This document shows, piece after piece, positions 25,240 through 37,289 of a DNA stretch of 64,000 nucleotides. A program made the translations under genes and the position numbers. Source of the stretch: Mustela lutreola (lineage: Eukaryota > Chordata > Mammalia > Carnivora > Mustelidae); contig NC_081295.1 in assembly GCF_030435805.1 (NCBI RefSeq), positions 156,211,001 to 156,275,000 of the forward strand, written 5' to 3'. The notes below the pieces were generated by a model. It saw only the letters and a program-made list of their open reading frames with translations, ran no database searches and had not been told where the DNA came from. Position 1 is the stretch's first letter. Each line of letters begins with the position of its first letter.

Positions 25240-26000
25240 AGCCGCCAGGGCACAGGTCACCGCGAGGCGCCGCGCACTCCCCCGCACTGCGCACCTGCCC
25301 AGCCGGCTCGCGCCCCAGCGGACTCCTCACCGCGCAGCCCGGCCCGCGGCGGTCGGCTCCGGGTTCCTACTCGCAGGATCTCGGGCCCGCAGGCGCGCCA
25401 GGAGCCTCACCGCAGGGACAACGGAAGGAGCGCCCTGTGGCGCGGTAGCGGCCGCCCCACTTAAAACGAAGGGGCATTTACCTGGCCGACAACGCGGCGT
25501 GGCTCCGCTCAGCCGCCGGAGCTCAGCAGCGCGGCCCACGGGCCGGACGTCGGGTCTCGTGCGGCCAACGTGCGCCCCGCCCACCACGTGATCCCGCCCA
25601 CCGCTCGGGCCCGCCCCCCAGCAGAGGGACCCCGCCCCCCGCCCCCATCCGGCCCGCGTCTACTCCCACCCCCCGGCTGCAAAGGCTGTCCGCAGTCCCA
25701 CGCGGAGCGAGCCGGCCGCAAGGGGCGGTGAAGAAGCGGAGAGAAGTGCAAGAGCAGGAGAGTGCCTCCGGGGGGACCCCAACATGGCCGTCGGGGCGCG
25801 TCCACACGCAGACCCCCTCCGGCCGAGGGGCGCTCCCGCGTGCTTCCGTTTTCTGGGGGAGCTTGCGAGCCGTCCCACCTCCGTCTCCAGACTCCCGCGG
25901 CTCTCTGGGGAGCCCGGGAGTGCGGCGCGCGCACGCGCACCTGCGGCCGCGGCGGCCCGCACAGCCTGCTGCGCTCTGATCCCGCGCGGGACGTGGGACC
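25240..26000. promoter_or_regulatory. Large orphan CpG island, candidate promoter
   Basis: This is the strongest CpG-dense block not tied to a known gene here. Around 25560-25650 the minus strand reads GC boxes (GGGCGGG) flanking an E box (GATCACGTGG), the layout of a TATA-less promoter. Further along minus, GTCGGCCAG/GTAAAT at about 25485 is a good splice-donor match, so a short non-coding first exon on minus is plausible. Open frames of up to 167 codons on either strand lack any domain and are typical of GC-rich DNA. No downstream coding exon was identified on minus. Confidence 0.6.
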
Positions 26001-27400
26001 CCAGTTCCTCCCCAGCCCGTGCGCAAGAATACTTAGTAAGGAGAAAAAGGGACACCAGCGCTTTCCTGCTTCTTCCCGTTTTTACACTGAGTTGTATTTT
26101 ATTTTGAAAATATATAGAAAAGAATTATATGTAACTTAACATAAATATAATTAATTATACACAAATTATATAATTTTGTCTGGTAGATATATTTGGTATA
26201 TGTGTATCTGGTATATATATACCAGAATTCACGTGCAAGAATGCGGGTTGTACAGACACACACATGCCAAAATCCCTCAAATCTACTGTTGTACCTTCCC
26301 CTCTTCCTTTCCCTCAGGCTCCCTTAAGTTCTGTCTTTTTAATCTCTGAATCTTCTCTAATGTGGACCGGAACAAAATCAAGGACTTTTTTTTCTTTTAC
26401 ATTTGTGTAAGTGTCACGCATATAACTTTCTGAAAGGTGTACTTTGACAAAATGGGGAATGCTACATATACAAAATGACTCAGTCGGGCTTGGAGAGGAG
26501 ATAAGATTTTATATTTAATTCATTCAGACCGACCCCTCTTCAAACATATGTTTTTCATAAACACTTGAGGAGGTTAATGGCCAAATTAAGTGAGGAACAA
26601 CTTGTTTTCAATTCTTCAGAAAAGAGAAATCTTTCTTTTTGCCACAGATGGTCTCAATGTCCGGCCTACACAAGGAGGATCGTATTATTCCTGATGTCGG
26701 ATGCCACTTCGGATCGATTTCATTAACAAAGAGAGTAACAGACAGTCCCGTCTGAACTAGAAAACTAGACTAAAACCTCACATTTTGCAAAATTACTAGT
26801 ATTTGAATGGCATTACTTTCTACCTTGTGTTAAGATACAGAATTTAAAAACATTGTTTTAGCTCCCTGTGGATAGGTTTTGCCGAGTTTAGATTTAGTGT
26901 AATGGGTTGGTTTATCTACAAAGATTAATGTCAATTAAAGAACATTTAAAGATGGTTTTGGAAAGTTTAATCCTATACTTCTTTCTTCCTCCTCCTCATT
27001 CTGTTAATTATCCTGTTAGAATTGCAGATTGATGTACTTAAAATCCTATTTATAAGTTGAGTTAAATTGGGTAAATTCATTTCTCATAATAAAAAATGCT
27101 CATTGCTAAATTCTTATCAGTTCCTGTGTCTCCTTTTTTTTTTTTTTTTTTTACTTTTCGAAAACCAGTGGATGCTCCCGTTTTTCTTCTCCAGGGCTGT
27201 GGATCTTTGAGTGTCAGTTCGGACGGGGTGCTGGATTATTTAAAAAAAAAAAAAAAAAAAGAAAGAAAAAAAAAGAAAAGAAAAGTGGGCGCCGTTAGGG
27301 CAGACCCGGGAACAATACCGGTGAATCATCAACTAGCACCGACGCGCTCACAACCTTGCGCAGAGATGGCATCCTCTGCGAGTGAGGCGAACAGTGTGAT
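26001..27400. other. AT-rich spacer before tRNA-Tyr
   Basis: TATA-rich runs lie at 26100-26225, a T18 run near 27130, and an A/GA-rich run at 27240-27285. No gene or recognised repeat family. Confidence 0.35.
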
Positions 27401-27401
27401 T

Positions 27402-27490
27402 CCTTCGATAGCTCAGTTGGTAGAGCGGAGGACTGTAGTGGAAGCTCCTCAGGCATCCTTAGGTCGCTGGTTCGAATCCGGCTCGAAGGA
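27402..27490 (+). tRNA. tRNA-Tyr (anticodon GTA) with 16-nt intron
   Basis: The 89-base gene gives a 73-base tRNA after removal of an intron at 27439-27454, in the usual place one base 3' of the anticodon (CTGTAG/intron/ATCC). A box TAGCTCAGTTGGTAGAGC, B box GGTTCGAATCC, and acceptor CCTTCGA/TCGAAGG with discriminator A are intact. TTTT at 27498-27501 is the terminator. Exons are identical to the other two Tyr genes in the window. Confidence 0.97.
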
Positions 27491-27649
27491 GTTCGTGTTT
27501 TGCATCTTTTTTTTTTAACCCCCCTCCCCTTACAAGGCGTATCTCAGCTACATATATCCTTGATGTGCATCTACTAAGGCTGTTCCCAATGTACGGCGAA
27601 CCCAATTTTTAAAATTATTAATTTCTGTAACAATGACTAATACGCGCGA

Positions 27650-27960
27650 TCAGACGTCCACCCCATACTTTACATACAATACAGCTAGGGGCCGCCGAGA
27701 TATACCGAGCTCAGACGAGGCGGAGCAGAGGCGGCCCCACTGGGCAAGGGGTGTGTAGACGCGTCTCCGCACCCGCACCCGCACCCGGGATCCGCAACCC
27801 CCGGGAGGAAAGACGCTGCCTGCGTAGGAAGGATACGACCTGCGGGTAATTGGTGGGACACGCGCGCCCCCTGGTGGGCTTAGAGTCCCGGGTCTCTGGA
27901 AAGGTTTTTGCCGGTGAAAGATGCGGAACCGCTGGCAGTCCGTTAGCCTCGGGGCGGGTT
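27650..27960. promoter_or_regulatory. CpG-rich block downstream of tRNA-Tyr
   Basis: CpG-rich DNA with a short (ccgcac)n run at about 27765-27787 begins 160 bases after the tRNA. No coding gene is associated. Confidence 0.45.
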
Positions 27961-28004
27961 GAAATTCAGGGGCACTGCTCCTCCTTATCGGTTTAATTCT
28001 GTAA

Positions 28005-28172
28005 CAGTGGCTTTCAATCTTGGCTGAGAAACGTTGGTGGATATAGAATCGCCTGGGCAGATTTTACAAAGCGCCTTTGCTTGGGCCAGTTTGAAGGTGG
28101 GACCTAGGTACTGGTAGTTTGAAAACCTTCCGGGTGACATTTACTGGGCCGCAAGGTTTGAGAACCACTGGT
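28005..28172 (+). repeat. MER5-like hAT transposon relic with inverted ends
   Basis: The left end 'cagtggctttcaatcttgg' and right end 'caaggtttgagaaccactg' form worn inverted repeats. Between them 'gaatcgcctgggcagatttta' matches the MER5 body. It is a non-autonomous hAT-Charlie relic. Confidence 0.7.
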
Positions 28173-28174
28173 AC

Positions 28175-29290
28175 AAGAGAAACAAAAATTCTAGAATTAA
28201 CAATGACAGAGGGGGGGATGGGTAGAATTTTCTACCCATTTGGGGAACTAGCTCAAAAGATAGAGATTTCTCTTAACAAAAGAAAGCATTTGCTAATTTG
28301 GGGCCAATCTCATTAAGATATATTACTCCCACTTCTGCCCTATCTCAAAAATGTGATACCAAACACCCGTGGAAGAGTCCTCAACTACAAAGATAATAGA
28401 TCAAAGTAAAAAGAGTTGTGTGAGAGTTTTGTCCCTGGCAATTTTTTGTATTTTCCTTCCTATGCTTCCGGGCTTTCATTCTTTACCGATTCGCAGACTC
28501 TGGTGTATGTCAGAACACAGACGCCCAGGCGGGTAGTGGTTTGAGACCTACTCCCTAAAACGAACTGGAAACTTACCCCTACGAACGTTGGTCTAAACTG
28601 GTAGCTCCTGATTAACTTCTCGCTCCTTGAAAGCGACCTGGGACAAAAGAATAAAGAAGGAAAATGGTCCGTTTTTCTTTTCAAAGAAAAGAAATGCAAA
28701 GTTTACCAGATAGCCCTGGGCTGAGCTTCTCCCTAAGGCACCACAGAGGTTCTCCATCCTCCCATAATTGGGCGACATTCTGCTATAGTCCAGGATCGAA
28801 ATCAGCATTACCACCCGCACCTCCGAAGACGCGGCCAGACGGCCCCAGAGGAGGAAGAGGGCATGTATAAAAAATAAGTCTCAAACATACCTACACATCA
28901 TATGACTTCACCATCATTAAGAAATGGGAATCATTCGTTCCAGTTTGAAGAACTTGAGGTTGCCCTCAGTAGGTCGGATATGTGAGAAATAGATCCCGAG
29001 AATAAAAATGTAATATTAATGCATGAATAACTGAAGTGTAGATTTGTAAATACACCTGGCAGGGACCGATATTCAAATCTGCAAAAACGTAAGAAATCCT
29101 AAAGAACTCAGCCACGCCTATCCCAGCACTGTGTGGGGACGAAGGATGGAGAGAGAGCGTGGCTTTGGAAGGAAACACCGTCCCTGTTAGGAAATGAGTC
29201 TTGCTCCCGGCTGTAATGTGTTACATTTTAGTAATTAATAAATTTAGTAATACAATTGGCTCGGTATTCAGAGCAGGCGCACAGGGAGCA
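28175..29290. other. No recognisable gene
   Basis: Non-coding DNA between the hAT relic and tRNA-Ala. Open frames at 28460-28870 have no domain. Confidence 0.35.
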
Positions 29291-29296
29291 TAAAAC

Positions 29297-29369
29297 TGGA
29301 GAATGCGGGCATCGATCCCGCTACCTCTCGCATGCTAAGCGAGCGCTCTACCATTTGAGCTAATTCCCC
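29297..29369 (-). tRNA. tRNA-Ala (anticodon AGC)
   Basis: On minus, 73 bases: acceptor GGGGAAT/ATTCTCC with discriminator A, A box TTAGCTCAAATGGTAGAGC, anticodon loop TTAGCAT, and the unusual T arm GGGATCGATGCCC that I recall for this mammalian Ala-AGC subfamily. AAAA on plus at 29292-29295 gives a TTTT stop one or two bases past the 3' end. Confidence 0.94.
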
Positions 29370-29680
29370 GCTCCGGCGCGCGGCCGCGCCTCTCTTACTC
29401 ACTCCGCTCCCTGCGGTCATTCGCGGCGCGGCGCCGGCTGTTTGCAGTCGGCCTTGACCACGTGAACGAGGCGCCGGGCCGCAGACAAGAGACTGTTGCG
29501 TCCCTCGCCGCCGCCTACCACCTGTCGTCCTACGGATCCGGATCCCGTCGGTACAAGATCTCAGACGGCAGGCGGAGTCCGGGCCAGGGAGGCCTCGGAA
29601 ACTCTCGTCTTAGACACTGGGCAAGAAGTCAACCCGGAATCCGCTCCGAGGAAACAGGGAACTGGAAGGAGATGGCAGGT
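29370..29680. promoter_or_regulatory. CpG island upstream of tRNA-Ala-AGC
   Basis: Dense CpG directly abuts the 5' side of the minus-strand tRNA gene. A CACGTG E box lies near 29458. No coding gene is recognised. Confidence 0.55.
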
Positions 29681-29684
29681 GCAT

Positions 29685-30878
29685 CCAGGAGGGAAAACCA
29701 AGCTTCTCAAGCTTTGCAATGGTTCCTGACAATCTCTGCACCCCTAAATTTCCCACCAGTTGACTCTGCTGGCTCCAGAAGCAGATTCTCCAGAGTCCCT
29801 ACAGACACTTCTTAAGAACAGCTGTCTGGCTTTAAAACAACAAAACAACGACAACAACACACCGCCTGTGGACTCATGGCCAGGAGGGGGCGCGCGTCCC
29901 GGTTAATTTCTCCATTCTGGCTTTTGGAATCCCGAGTTTGTTAAAAGGGTACAAGTTATTTTCTATTTTTCTAAGGTAAACATTACTAGGATGCTAAGAT
30001 AATTATGACTGCAGGCTTAGATCCAGAGTCTTTGCAAAAAGACAGTAGTCGTGTCTTTTTCTTCTGGACCTGTTGGGTACCAGGTACCAGGGACTGTGCT
30101 AGGTGCCGGTTGGGAGCCAGGAGCCCATCCCATGCAGGAAATCCTTCTGAAGGCCTTCAACCGACGTCCACACCTTCAACTATTTCTTTGCCTGATAACC
30201 CATCTTTAGAGACTTCCTCTCTTTGATTTCGTGTTATTTTTTACTCTCAATAACACTGAAACAAGTGATCAAAATGCAAATGCAGGAGAAACATCTCATT
30301 TAAGAAAGTGAGTCTATGTCTCTATGCAGAGCAGGCCTTTGCAAGACCCTTAAAACACCCTTAACATTTGCTCTTCTTTTTTGCCTTTTCATTGCAATCA
30401 GGGCTGATAAAAATGGGTGAATAACTTTCTGAAGGGAGAAACCTTCCACCTACTTGCCTCCCCACAACTTAGACAATAGAGTTCAGGTGTTCCAAGTGGG
30501 TGTAGAAACCACCATTCATTCCAAAACTTGGTGCAAGGACAGTTTTACCCGGATTCTCTCCATCATCTAGGTGCTTTCCCCCTACTTTTCCCATGACAGA
30601 ATTTGCAGTGCGACAGAAGTCAGCTTGGCCTTCACTCATTTTTTTCCTCCCTGTTCATTTTCCATGTAGGTGTGGGTGTAGGTGTGGAATTTTAGTGACA
30701 GAATGTAGCCCAATTCCATAGCTCAGATCCATGGACTGGGCATGACTGACTGAACTGGGAGTGACTGGTTTGTCTGGGAGCTTTCAACCCTGAGCTGGGA
30801 GTACTGGTTTCCATTGGGGATTACATTTTACAACACTCAGTTTCCACAGAGGCTACATGAAAATCAAGACTATTATTT
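29685..30878. other. No recognisable gene
   Basis: Non-coding DNA. A loose repetition of 'gagctgggagtactggtt'-like words occurs at about 30735-30815. No gene assigned. Confidence 0.35.
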
Positions 30879-30893
30879 TAAAATTCACATGGC

Positions 30894-31050
30894 ATGCTTA
30901 CCTGGCAGGGGAGATACCATGATCACTAAGGTGGTTTTCCCAGGGTGAGGCTTATCCATTGCAATCCGGTTGTGCCGACCCCTGCGATTTCCCCAAATGT
31001 GGGAAACTCGACTGCATAATTTGTGGTAGTGGGGGACTGCGTTTGTGCTT
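30894..31050 (+). pseudogene. Processed U1 snRNA pseudogene
   Basis: 157 bases align with U1 snRNA from its 5' end (ATGCTTACCTG, against ATACTTACCTG) to just short of the final bases. The loop text 'gatttccccaaatgtggg' and Sm site AATTTGTGG are kept. Several substitutions fall in stems and loops, the last 7 or so bases are missing, and an A-rich (aaat)n tail follows to 31091. Direct repeats aaaattcacatgg (30880-30892) and aaaactcacatgg (31088-31100) flank it. This is the signature of LINE-driven retroposition. No U1-type proximal sequence element was recognised upstream, so it is probably silent. Confidence 0.93.
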
Positions 31051-31134
31051 AAAAATAAATAAATAAATAAAATAAAATAAATAAAATAAAACTCACATGG
31101 AAGTTTTACCAGTTGTTAGGCTATTGACTCAATG

Positions 31135-31480
31135 CTAACTTCTCTGCTCTGGTCTGAATTGTGTTCCCTCCAAATTCCTGTGTTTCAGCTCTATCCCCCA
31201 ATGTGTCTGTATTTGAAATGGGGAAGTAGTTACGGTTAATAAGGTTGTAAGGGTGGGGCCCTGAGATCACGGGATTAGTGTCTTGATAAGGGGGGAGCCG
31301 CCAGAGAGCTCACTGTGTGTGTGAAGACACAGCCAGGACACGCGCATCTGCCAGACAAGAAGAAGGCTCTCACCAGGAACTGAATGACCATCACCTTGGT
31401 CATGACTTCCAACCTCCAGCACTGTGAGAAAAATTAATTTCTGGTACTTTGCCATAGCAGCCTGAGCAGACTAAGACAAT
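31135..31480 (-). mobile_element. MaLR/MLT1-type LTR, antisense (fossil)
   Basis: It runs from 'ctgaattgtgttccctccaaatt' through 'ggtggggccctgagatcacggg' to 'gcagcctgagcagactaagac', the complement of a MaLR LTR. A worn solo LTR of ancient mammalian age. Confidence 0.65.
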
Positions 31481-31484
31481 AATC

Positions 31485-32850
31485 CTTTTTAAACCTGCTG
31501 TGATATGAAGGAGATGAGACTCTGTAAACCACATTACTGATGTTCTGCTTGGCCCCCCCGTTAGGCTTTGCCAGAAGGGAAGCTAGAAGAAGAACGCAAG
31601 GCTGGAGAAGGATGGAAGGTGGGCTTACTCATTCGTGTTTCCCTTCTGGGAATTTCCTGTTTCTTGAAGCGTTGCCCAAGAAACCAGCACCAGCCCGAAA
31701 TTTCACCACTTGTCGGCAACTTTGCTATTTTCCACTTGGTATTCAAGGCATGGGAAGGACACCCGATAATGTCAAGAGAAACTGTCCACTTCTTAGGATT
31801 CTTTTCCTCTAGCTGCGAATTCTCTATTAGGTCAGGAACATTGAAAGAAAAGTTACTAGGCGCTATGCTCTTAGTTTCTCATGGAAAGGGATTTAATTAC
31901 TGAGTTCCAGAACAATTATGTGCTTTCAACATTTCTCGTAGGAGTCATTGGTGATGGCCATTTGAAGAAAAATTTGGAATGTTTTCAATCATATAGTTGT
32001 GGAGAAATTTTATTTTAATAAGCACACATGTTTTATACATAAGTTCACTTATTTTTTCCTTAAATACATTAGAGGAAGGCCTTTTTGTTCCAGATAGTGT
32101 AGCATGTTCTCCCTCTGTGTCTAGTTTCTGCAGTTGGTACAGGGAACTGATCAGTCTCTGTTGAAACTTGATGTTGGGCGATTTGATTTGGAAAAGGAAT
32201 ATTTATATTTCCATTTAAGAATTTTAAGGATGTGTTTCATTTTAATCGCCCTATTATAGCTATGCAATATAATATGAACCACCCAAATCAATTATCCAAC
32301 TAAAAGTTTACATACACACAGGCACACACAGAACATACTTTTCATCATTATAGTTATGAACATGTATGATTTCCCATTAGACTTTCAGAACGGAGTACTG
32401 CAGGGTGCCCAAATGCGGGGGGCATTGCTCTGTTCACAACTCAGAGAAGATCCAACCTAGTTGTCTGCATTTAGGGCAACTATAACATTTATTGAGCAAT
32501 TTTTGACACTTTTTAGAGAAGGAGGAAGTAACCAGAGAGGAGGGAAGGAAATCGGGTGTAATTCAAGGCATGACTTTCAGCTATATTATTCCTAGGGTAG
32601 AAGGATATGGGATACGCTTTGGGTTTTTTCTTGAAACAGACAAGTAATATCCTAACGTCTTAGATGTACAACTCAATGAATTTATAAACCCACAGGCCAG
32701 CTTAACCAGATCACCATATCAAATACATTCGGTGTCTAAGCAGACAGCTTAAGGTTGTACTTTTTCTCTACAAGTGAATATGAACATTACCAACACAGAA
32801 ACCATCCGGACGGGCATTATTTTAGGAATCCTGTAATAGCCTTTCCCGTG
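31485..32850. other. No recognisable gene
   Basis: Apparently unique non-coding DNA. Frames at 31540-31900 lack motifs. Confidence 0.35.
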
Positions 32851-32853
32851 AGT

Positions 32854-32942
32854 CCTTCGATAGCTCAGTTGGTAGAGCGGAGGACTGTAGATGTTAACAG
32901 TTGGGTATCCTTAGGTCGCTGGTTCGAATCCGGCTCGAAGGA
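32854..32942 (+). tRNA. tRNA-Tyr (anticodon GTA) with 16-nt intron
   Basis: Exon sequence is identical to the Tyr gene at 27402. The intron, 32891-32906 (atgttaacagttgggt), differs from the other copies. Promoter boxes are intact and TTTT lies at 32949-32952. Confidence 0.97.
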
Positions 32943-32989
32943 CGAGACTTTTGGAAGTCCCAGGCTCCTCCAACAAAGCCACCGTAAAA

Positions 32990-33360
32990 TTTAGATCCTT
33001 CGGGAGGACAAGGGGCACTTTCTGGGGACACGAGGACGCGCTGAGCTCTTATTTGCGGAGCGGGCGCCCACGGTGGTGGTTGTAGGGAAGGGCCGCCGGC
33101 TCTGCGGTGGACCTTCCCAGCGGGCTTCGTCCACCTTTTCCCGCGTGAAGCGCAGCCGTGCACACGGCCGCCCGGGTTCTCCAGCTCCGCGGGTCCCGCA
33201 CGGACCTCTCGGAACCCGCGCCCGGACTCCCGCGCCGCACCCCGCGCCGGAAGGCCGACGCACGCGCGTTGCAGCCGGGCGCGCCCCGCCCCCAGGACTC
33301 CAGACCCCGCCCCCGGGGAGTTGTGTCCTCTTGGCCGCGGGGATCCCCGGTCGCCCTGGT
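32990..33360. promoter_or_regulatory. CpG island downstream of tRNA-Tyr
   Basis: Strong CpG density (CCGCGTGAAGCGCAGCC type text) starts about 50 bases after the tRNA gene. Long GC frames on both strands show no domain. Confidence 0.55.
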
Positions 33361-35375
33361 GATTCCTGAAGAGGCCTTTTATTGGAAAAATTTCAGACCC
33401 ACCCAAAGGTGGGCAATAGCATCAGGAACTTCACCGGACCCGTCGCCCACATACAGCCACCCTGTTGGCACCTTCTACCCCAAATCCACATCCCTGACCT
33501 TTCCGCACAGATCTGAGATGTGGACAGGACCAGGCCATCACCTCTGTCCCTCTGCACACGCCAGGAGTGGAGGACAATTCACATACTGGGGAGGTCCCCG
33601 GGCTGGGACGCGGCCGCAGAAAACAAGGTCGAGCGCGTCCGCGCCCAGCCGTCAGGACTAAAGGTGGGGAACTCGGCAGCGGCCCGGTTGCCTGCAGCTT
33701 TCAGCCACGAAAGAAACACGGCACACGCACGTGACCCAGTCATGTCACTTCTCAGAGAACAGCATGCTCAGTCTGTGGACGCATAGTTTGCGGTACCACT
33801 CAGCATTTTAAAAGGATCTTGAATGGTAGTTTTCAGGAGCAGCGAGGAACTAGGAGGGTTTGAAGACTCCTGCTATAATCCCGTCTGTCTCTGGGAAACG
33901 TGTCCCCACTCAGCGGCTAGGAGAAGCTACCAAGGAAAAAGGAAAGCCGTCTGAATTCCGAGAGGAGGGCAAGGGCGGTCACTGTGGCTGACCTGGCGGG
34001 TGACAGAGCCAGGGAAATGCTTCTGACCAAGCATTTAAATGAAGTCCTTTCTGCCGGAACTCTGAAGTTTCCCATCTTGAAAAATTGCCGTGGTATGTTC
34101 AAATTCCAATCCAAGATTTGTATTCACTCCAATAAATTGATTCTACTTTTAGCTCAACACTTAGGAATTCCACAAAGAACCTCAGCCTTTTATTAGCAAT
34201 TATGTCAGAAAACTTTCCTAGAACCCATTCCTTTGAGTGACTGAAAAAAAAAAACAAACAAACAAACATCTCTTAATGTAGTATAAAATGACACTAGGCT
34301 AACAGGTAGGCTCTTGGCAAAAATTGAACGGGCTTTTTCTTCACTCACTGATAAAACACGGACAATTGGAAAAAAAATAATAAATCTCAATACTCTTATC
34401 ATATATCTTGGCACAGAAGTTCATACATTTTTGTTTGGTATTTTCCTCAGAGAGGAATAAGCCTTCTTAGTGAATTCAGACTTTCAAATTTCCTGTGTGT
34501 ATCTACCTGAATAGGTTACCTTACAGTGTAGCAATGAGCATTGCCTCTTCTCCTGCCCATCATGGCGGCTCATAACCAGAAACTCTTACTTCTGTGTCAT
34601 ATAAATCATGGTTTGGCTGGCAGGTTCCGCTCCGTTCTGGGACAATGACTTGTAGATCCTCTACAGCTCAGATCGTAAGTAATTTTGTCAGGGTAAGGGT
34701 ACAGAGGGGTGTGGTGGATTACTCATTAGCTCTCAAACTTCCAGAAGGGACACCCCATTTCCATCGGTGGCATTTTGGAGAACTACAACTGTTAGATATA
34801 ATACACTATTATACCAGCTTGAAAGTGCTGGAAATTTTAAAATGTGGTAAAAACAAATTTGTGTAATGGTATATAATATGTTGAGAATAAGTACCATGAG
34901 CAAAAGGAAAGATAACAAGTTAACTGGGAATCTGACAAGGAGGGAGTGCGCAGCAAGACATGGCCTGCTCAGAAAGACATCAAACTGATGTTGAAGTTTT
35001 TGTGTGGCTGATTAGTTTTGTTTTGCTTTGAATGACCTCTCTGGAAATGTAATTTAAACACAGCAAAATTCCTTCCTTTCTAAGGAGTTTGATGGGTCTT
35101 GAAAATTATATGCAATCTTCTAACCACAACACTCACGAACCTTTCCATCTCTCCAGAAAGCCAGCCTGAGCCTTCAGAAGCACTGACCTGCTTTCGGTCA
35201 CGGCACTTCTGCCTTTGCCAGATGGTTCTAGGACAGACTCGTACAGGCTGCATTGTCATGTGTGTATCCGCAGTTCAGTCCTTATCGTCCACTCCACTGT
35301 AGGGCTGTGCTGCTACAATTTGTTTTTTCATTCCACAGCCGATGAAATTTTTTAGTTTTTATTATTAATAAAACT
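33361..35375. other. No recognisable gene
   Basis: Non-coding DNA with an (aaac)n-like run near 34248-34266. Open frames are small and domain-free. Confidence 0.35.
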
Positions 35376-35379
35376 GCTA

Positions 35380-35765
35380 GTTATGGATTGAATTATGTTG
35401 CCCCCCCCCATTCATATATTAAGGCCCTAAATTCCAGTACCTGAGAATGAGACTGTATTTGGAGACAGGGCCTTGAAAGAAGTTACTACATTCAAATGAG
35501 GCTGGTAGGGCGCACCGACCCAATCTGACTGGTTTCTTTGTAGGAAGAGATTAGGACACAGAGACACTAGGGGCAGGAGTGTACAGAGGAATGACCATGT
35601 ACACATGAAACAAGAAGGCTTTCTTCAAGCCAAGCAGAGGTCTCAGAAGAAATCAGTCCCGCTGACACCCTGATCTTGGACTTCCAGCCTCCAGAACTGG
35701 GAGGAGATGAATTTCTGTTTAAGTCTCCCAGTCTGTGGTACGTTGTGATGCCAGTCTTCACAAAT
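35380..35765 (-). mobile_element. MaLR/MLT1-type LTR, antisense (fossil)
   Basis: Text from 'tggattgaattatgttgcccc' through 'agactgtatttggagacaggg' and 'cttggacttccagcctccag' to 'cagtctgtggtacgttg' follows the MLT1 consensus in reverse. A worn solo LTR. Confidence 0.75.
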
Positions 35766-35769
35766 TATT

Positions 35770-36720
35770 ACACGGCTGTATGTATTTTGGGTATAAATCT
35801 TTGTGTGGCCATGTGTTTTATTTTCAGTAAATGTACAAGAATGGGACTGCCGGGTCCTATGGTAGGTGTATATTTATCTTTCAAGGAAACTACCAACTAT
35901 GACCCAGTGTGGGCCGTACCATTTTACAGTCTTATAGCAAAGGACGAGAGCTTGTTTTTCTACATCTTGGACAATACTTGGAACAGTCTTTTAAATATTA
36001 GCTATTCATATTTGTAACTAACAAAACACATTCACATGTCCTACCCACGTTTATGGGGCAGGGATTATTCAGATATTTTGAGAGGTGGGTGAAATCTTGG
36101 GGCCGTCTTAGAATTTTGCCTCCTACGATGAGTGTAGAGGCATCTCGTGTGGTTTTAATTCACATTTCCCTCGACTAACGATGTTTACCTTTCCAGGTAG
36201 TTGTCATCTATAGATCTTCTTTGGTGACGTGTCTGTTGAAATCCATCTTTAAAAAAAAAAAAAAATTGAATTGTTTGCCTCCTTACTGAGTTCTAGGAAT
36301 GCTTTACATATTCTGGATATAAGTCTTGTCTATCAGGTGTTTGTCCTGCAAATATTTTCTCCCAGTCTGTATTTCTTTTTCTTTTTTTCATTTTCTTAGC
36401 AGTATCTTTTGAAAAGCAAACATTAAAATTTTGATGAAGCCCAATTTATCATTTCTTTTTCTTTTATACATTGTATTTTTTGTGTTCTTTGGTGTTCTAA
36501 GAATTTTTTGCCTAAACAAAGGTCACAGAGATTTTCTTCTGGAAGAAGACATTTAGGCCTCTGGTCAAATCTGAATTATTTTATGTGATATTGACGTAGG
36601 GTCAAATATTTTTTTGTTTTATATATGAATATCCAGTTGTACCAACATCAGTTACTGAAAGCTTATCTTTTCTCTATTGAATTACCTTGTTGCCTATGTC
36701 AAAAATCAATCAACAGTATT
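35770..36720 (-). mobile_element. Old L1 fragment, antisense
   Basis: 'gaatgggactgccgggtcc' (3' UTR region), 'tattctggatataagtcttg' and 'aatatccagttgtacc' follow antisense L1 order from 3' UTR into ORF2. It ends near 36720, where L1 text flips strand. Confidence 0.75.
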
Positions 36721-36724
36721 TTTA

Positions 36725-37285
36725 ACAAATGGTGGTTGAACTGAATATCTACATACCAAAAAAATGAATCACAACAGTTAACTCAAAATTATCATACACC
36801 TAAATGTAAACTGCAAAACTATAATATTACTAGAAGATAACAAAGGGAAAAATGCATAAGTTATACCTTGAGCACAGGGATAACACTTTTTAGATGCAAC
36901 ACCAAAGGCATACGTCATGAAGAAAAAAATTGGTAAGTTGGGCTTCATTAAAATTAAAAACTTCTTCAAAAAGACACTGTCAAAAGAATAAGAGGAGAAG
37001 CCACAGACTGTGAGAAAATATGTGCAAAGAACATATCTGATAAAGGACTGCTCTTTGCTATAAAAAGACCTTTTAAAACGACAATAAAATAAACTTGGAC
37101 AAGAGATCCGGACAACTCACCAAAGATATACAGGTGTCAAATAAAAGATCCCCATCATATGTAATCAGGGAATTGTAAACTGAAAAACCAACAAGAAGCC
37201 ACTACATGCCTATTAGAATGGCCAAAATACAAAACACAGCACCAAGTACTGGTAAGGATATGAGGCCAACAGGAACTCTCATTCT
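36725..37285 (+). mobile_element. Old L1 fragment, sense
   Basis: 'acaaatggtggttgaactg', 'acatatctgataaaggactgc' and 'attagaatggccaaaatac' are sense L1 ORF2 text. The segment overlaps in content the antisense piece to its left, so the two form an imperfect inverted repeat rather than one continuous element. Confidence 0.75.
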
Positions 37286-37289
37286 GAGG

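Noticed and set aside
25011-26139. Many overlapping 80-167-codon frames on both strands
   Set aside because: They coincide with a CpG island, where stops are rare. No domain, no repeat of conserved words, and mutual overlap on both strands.
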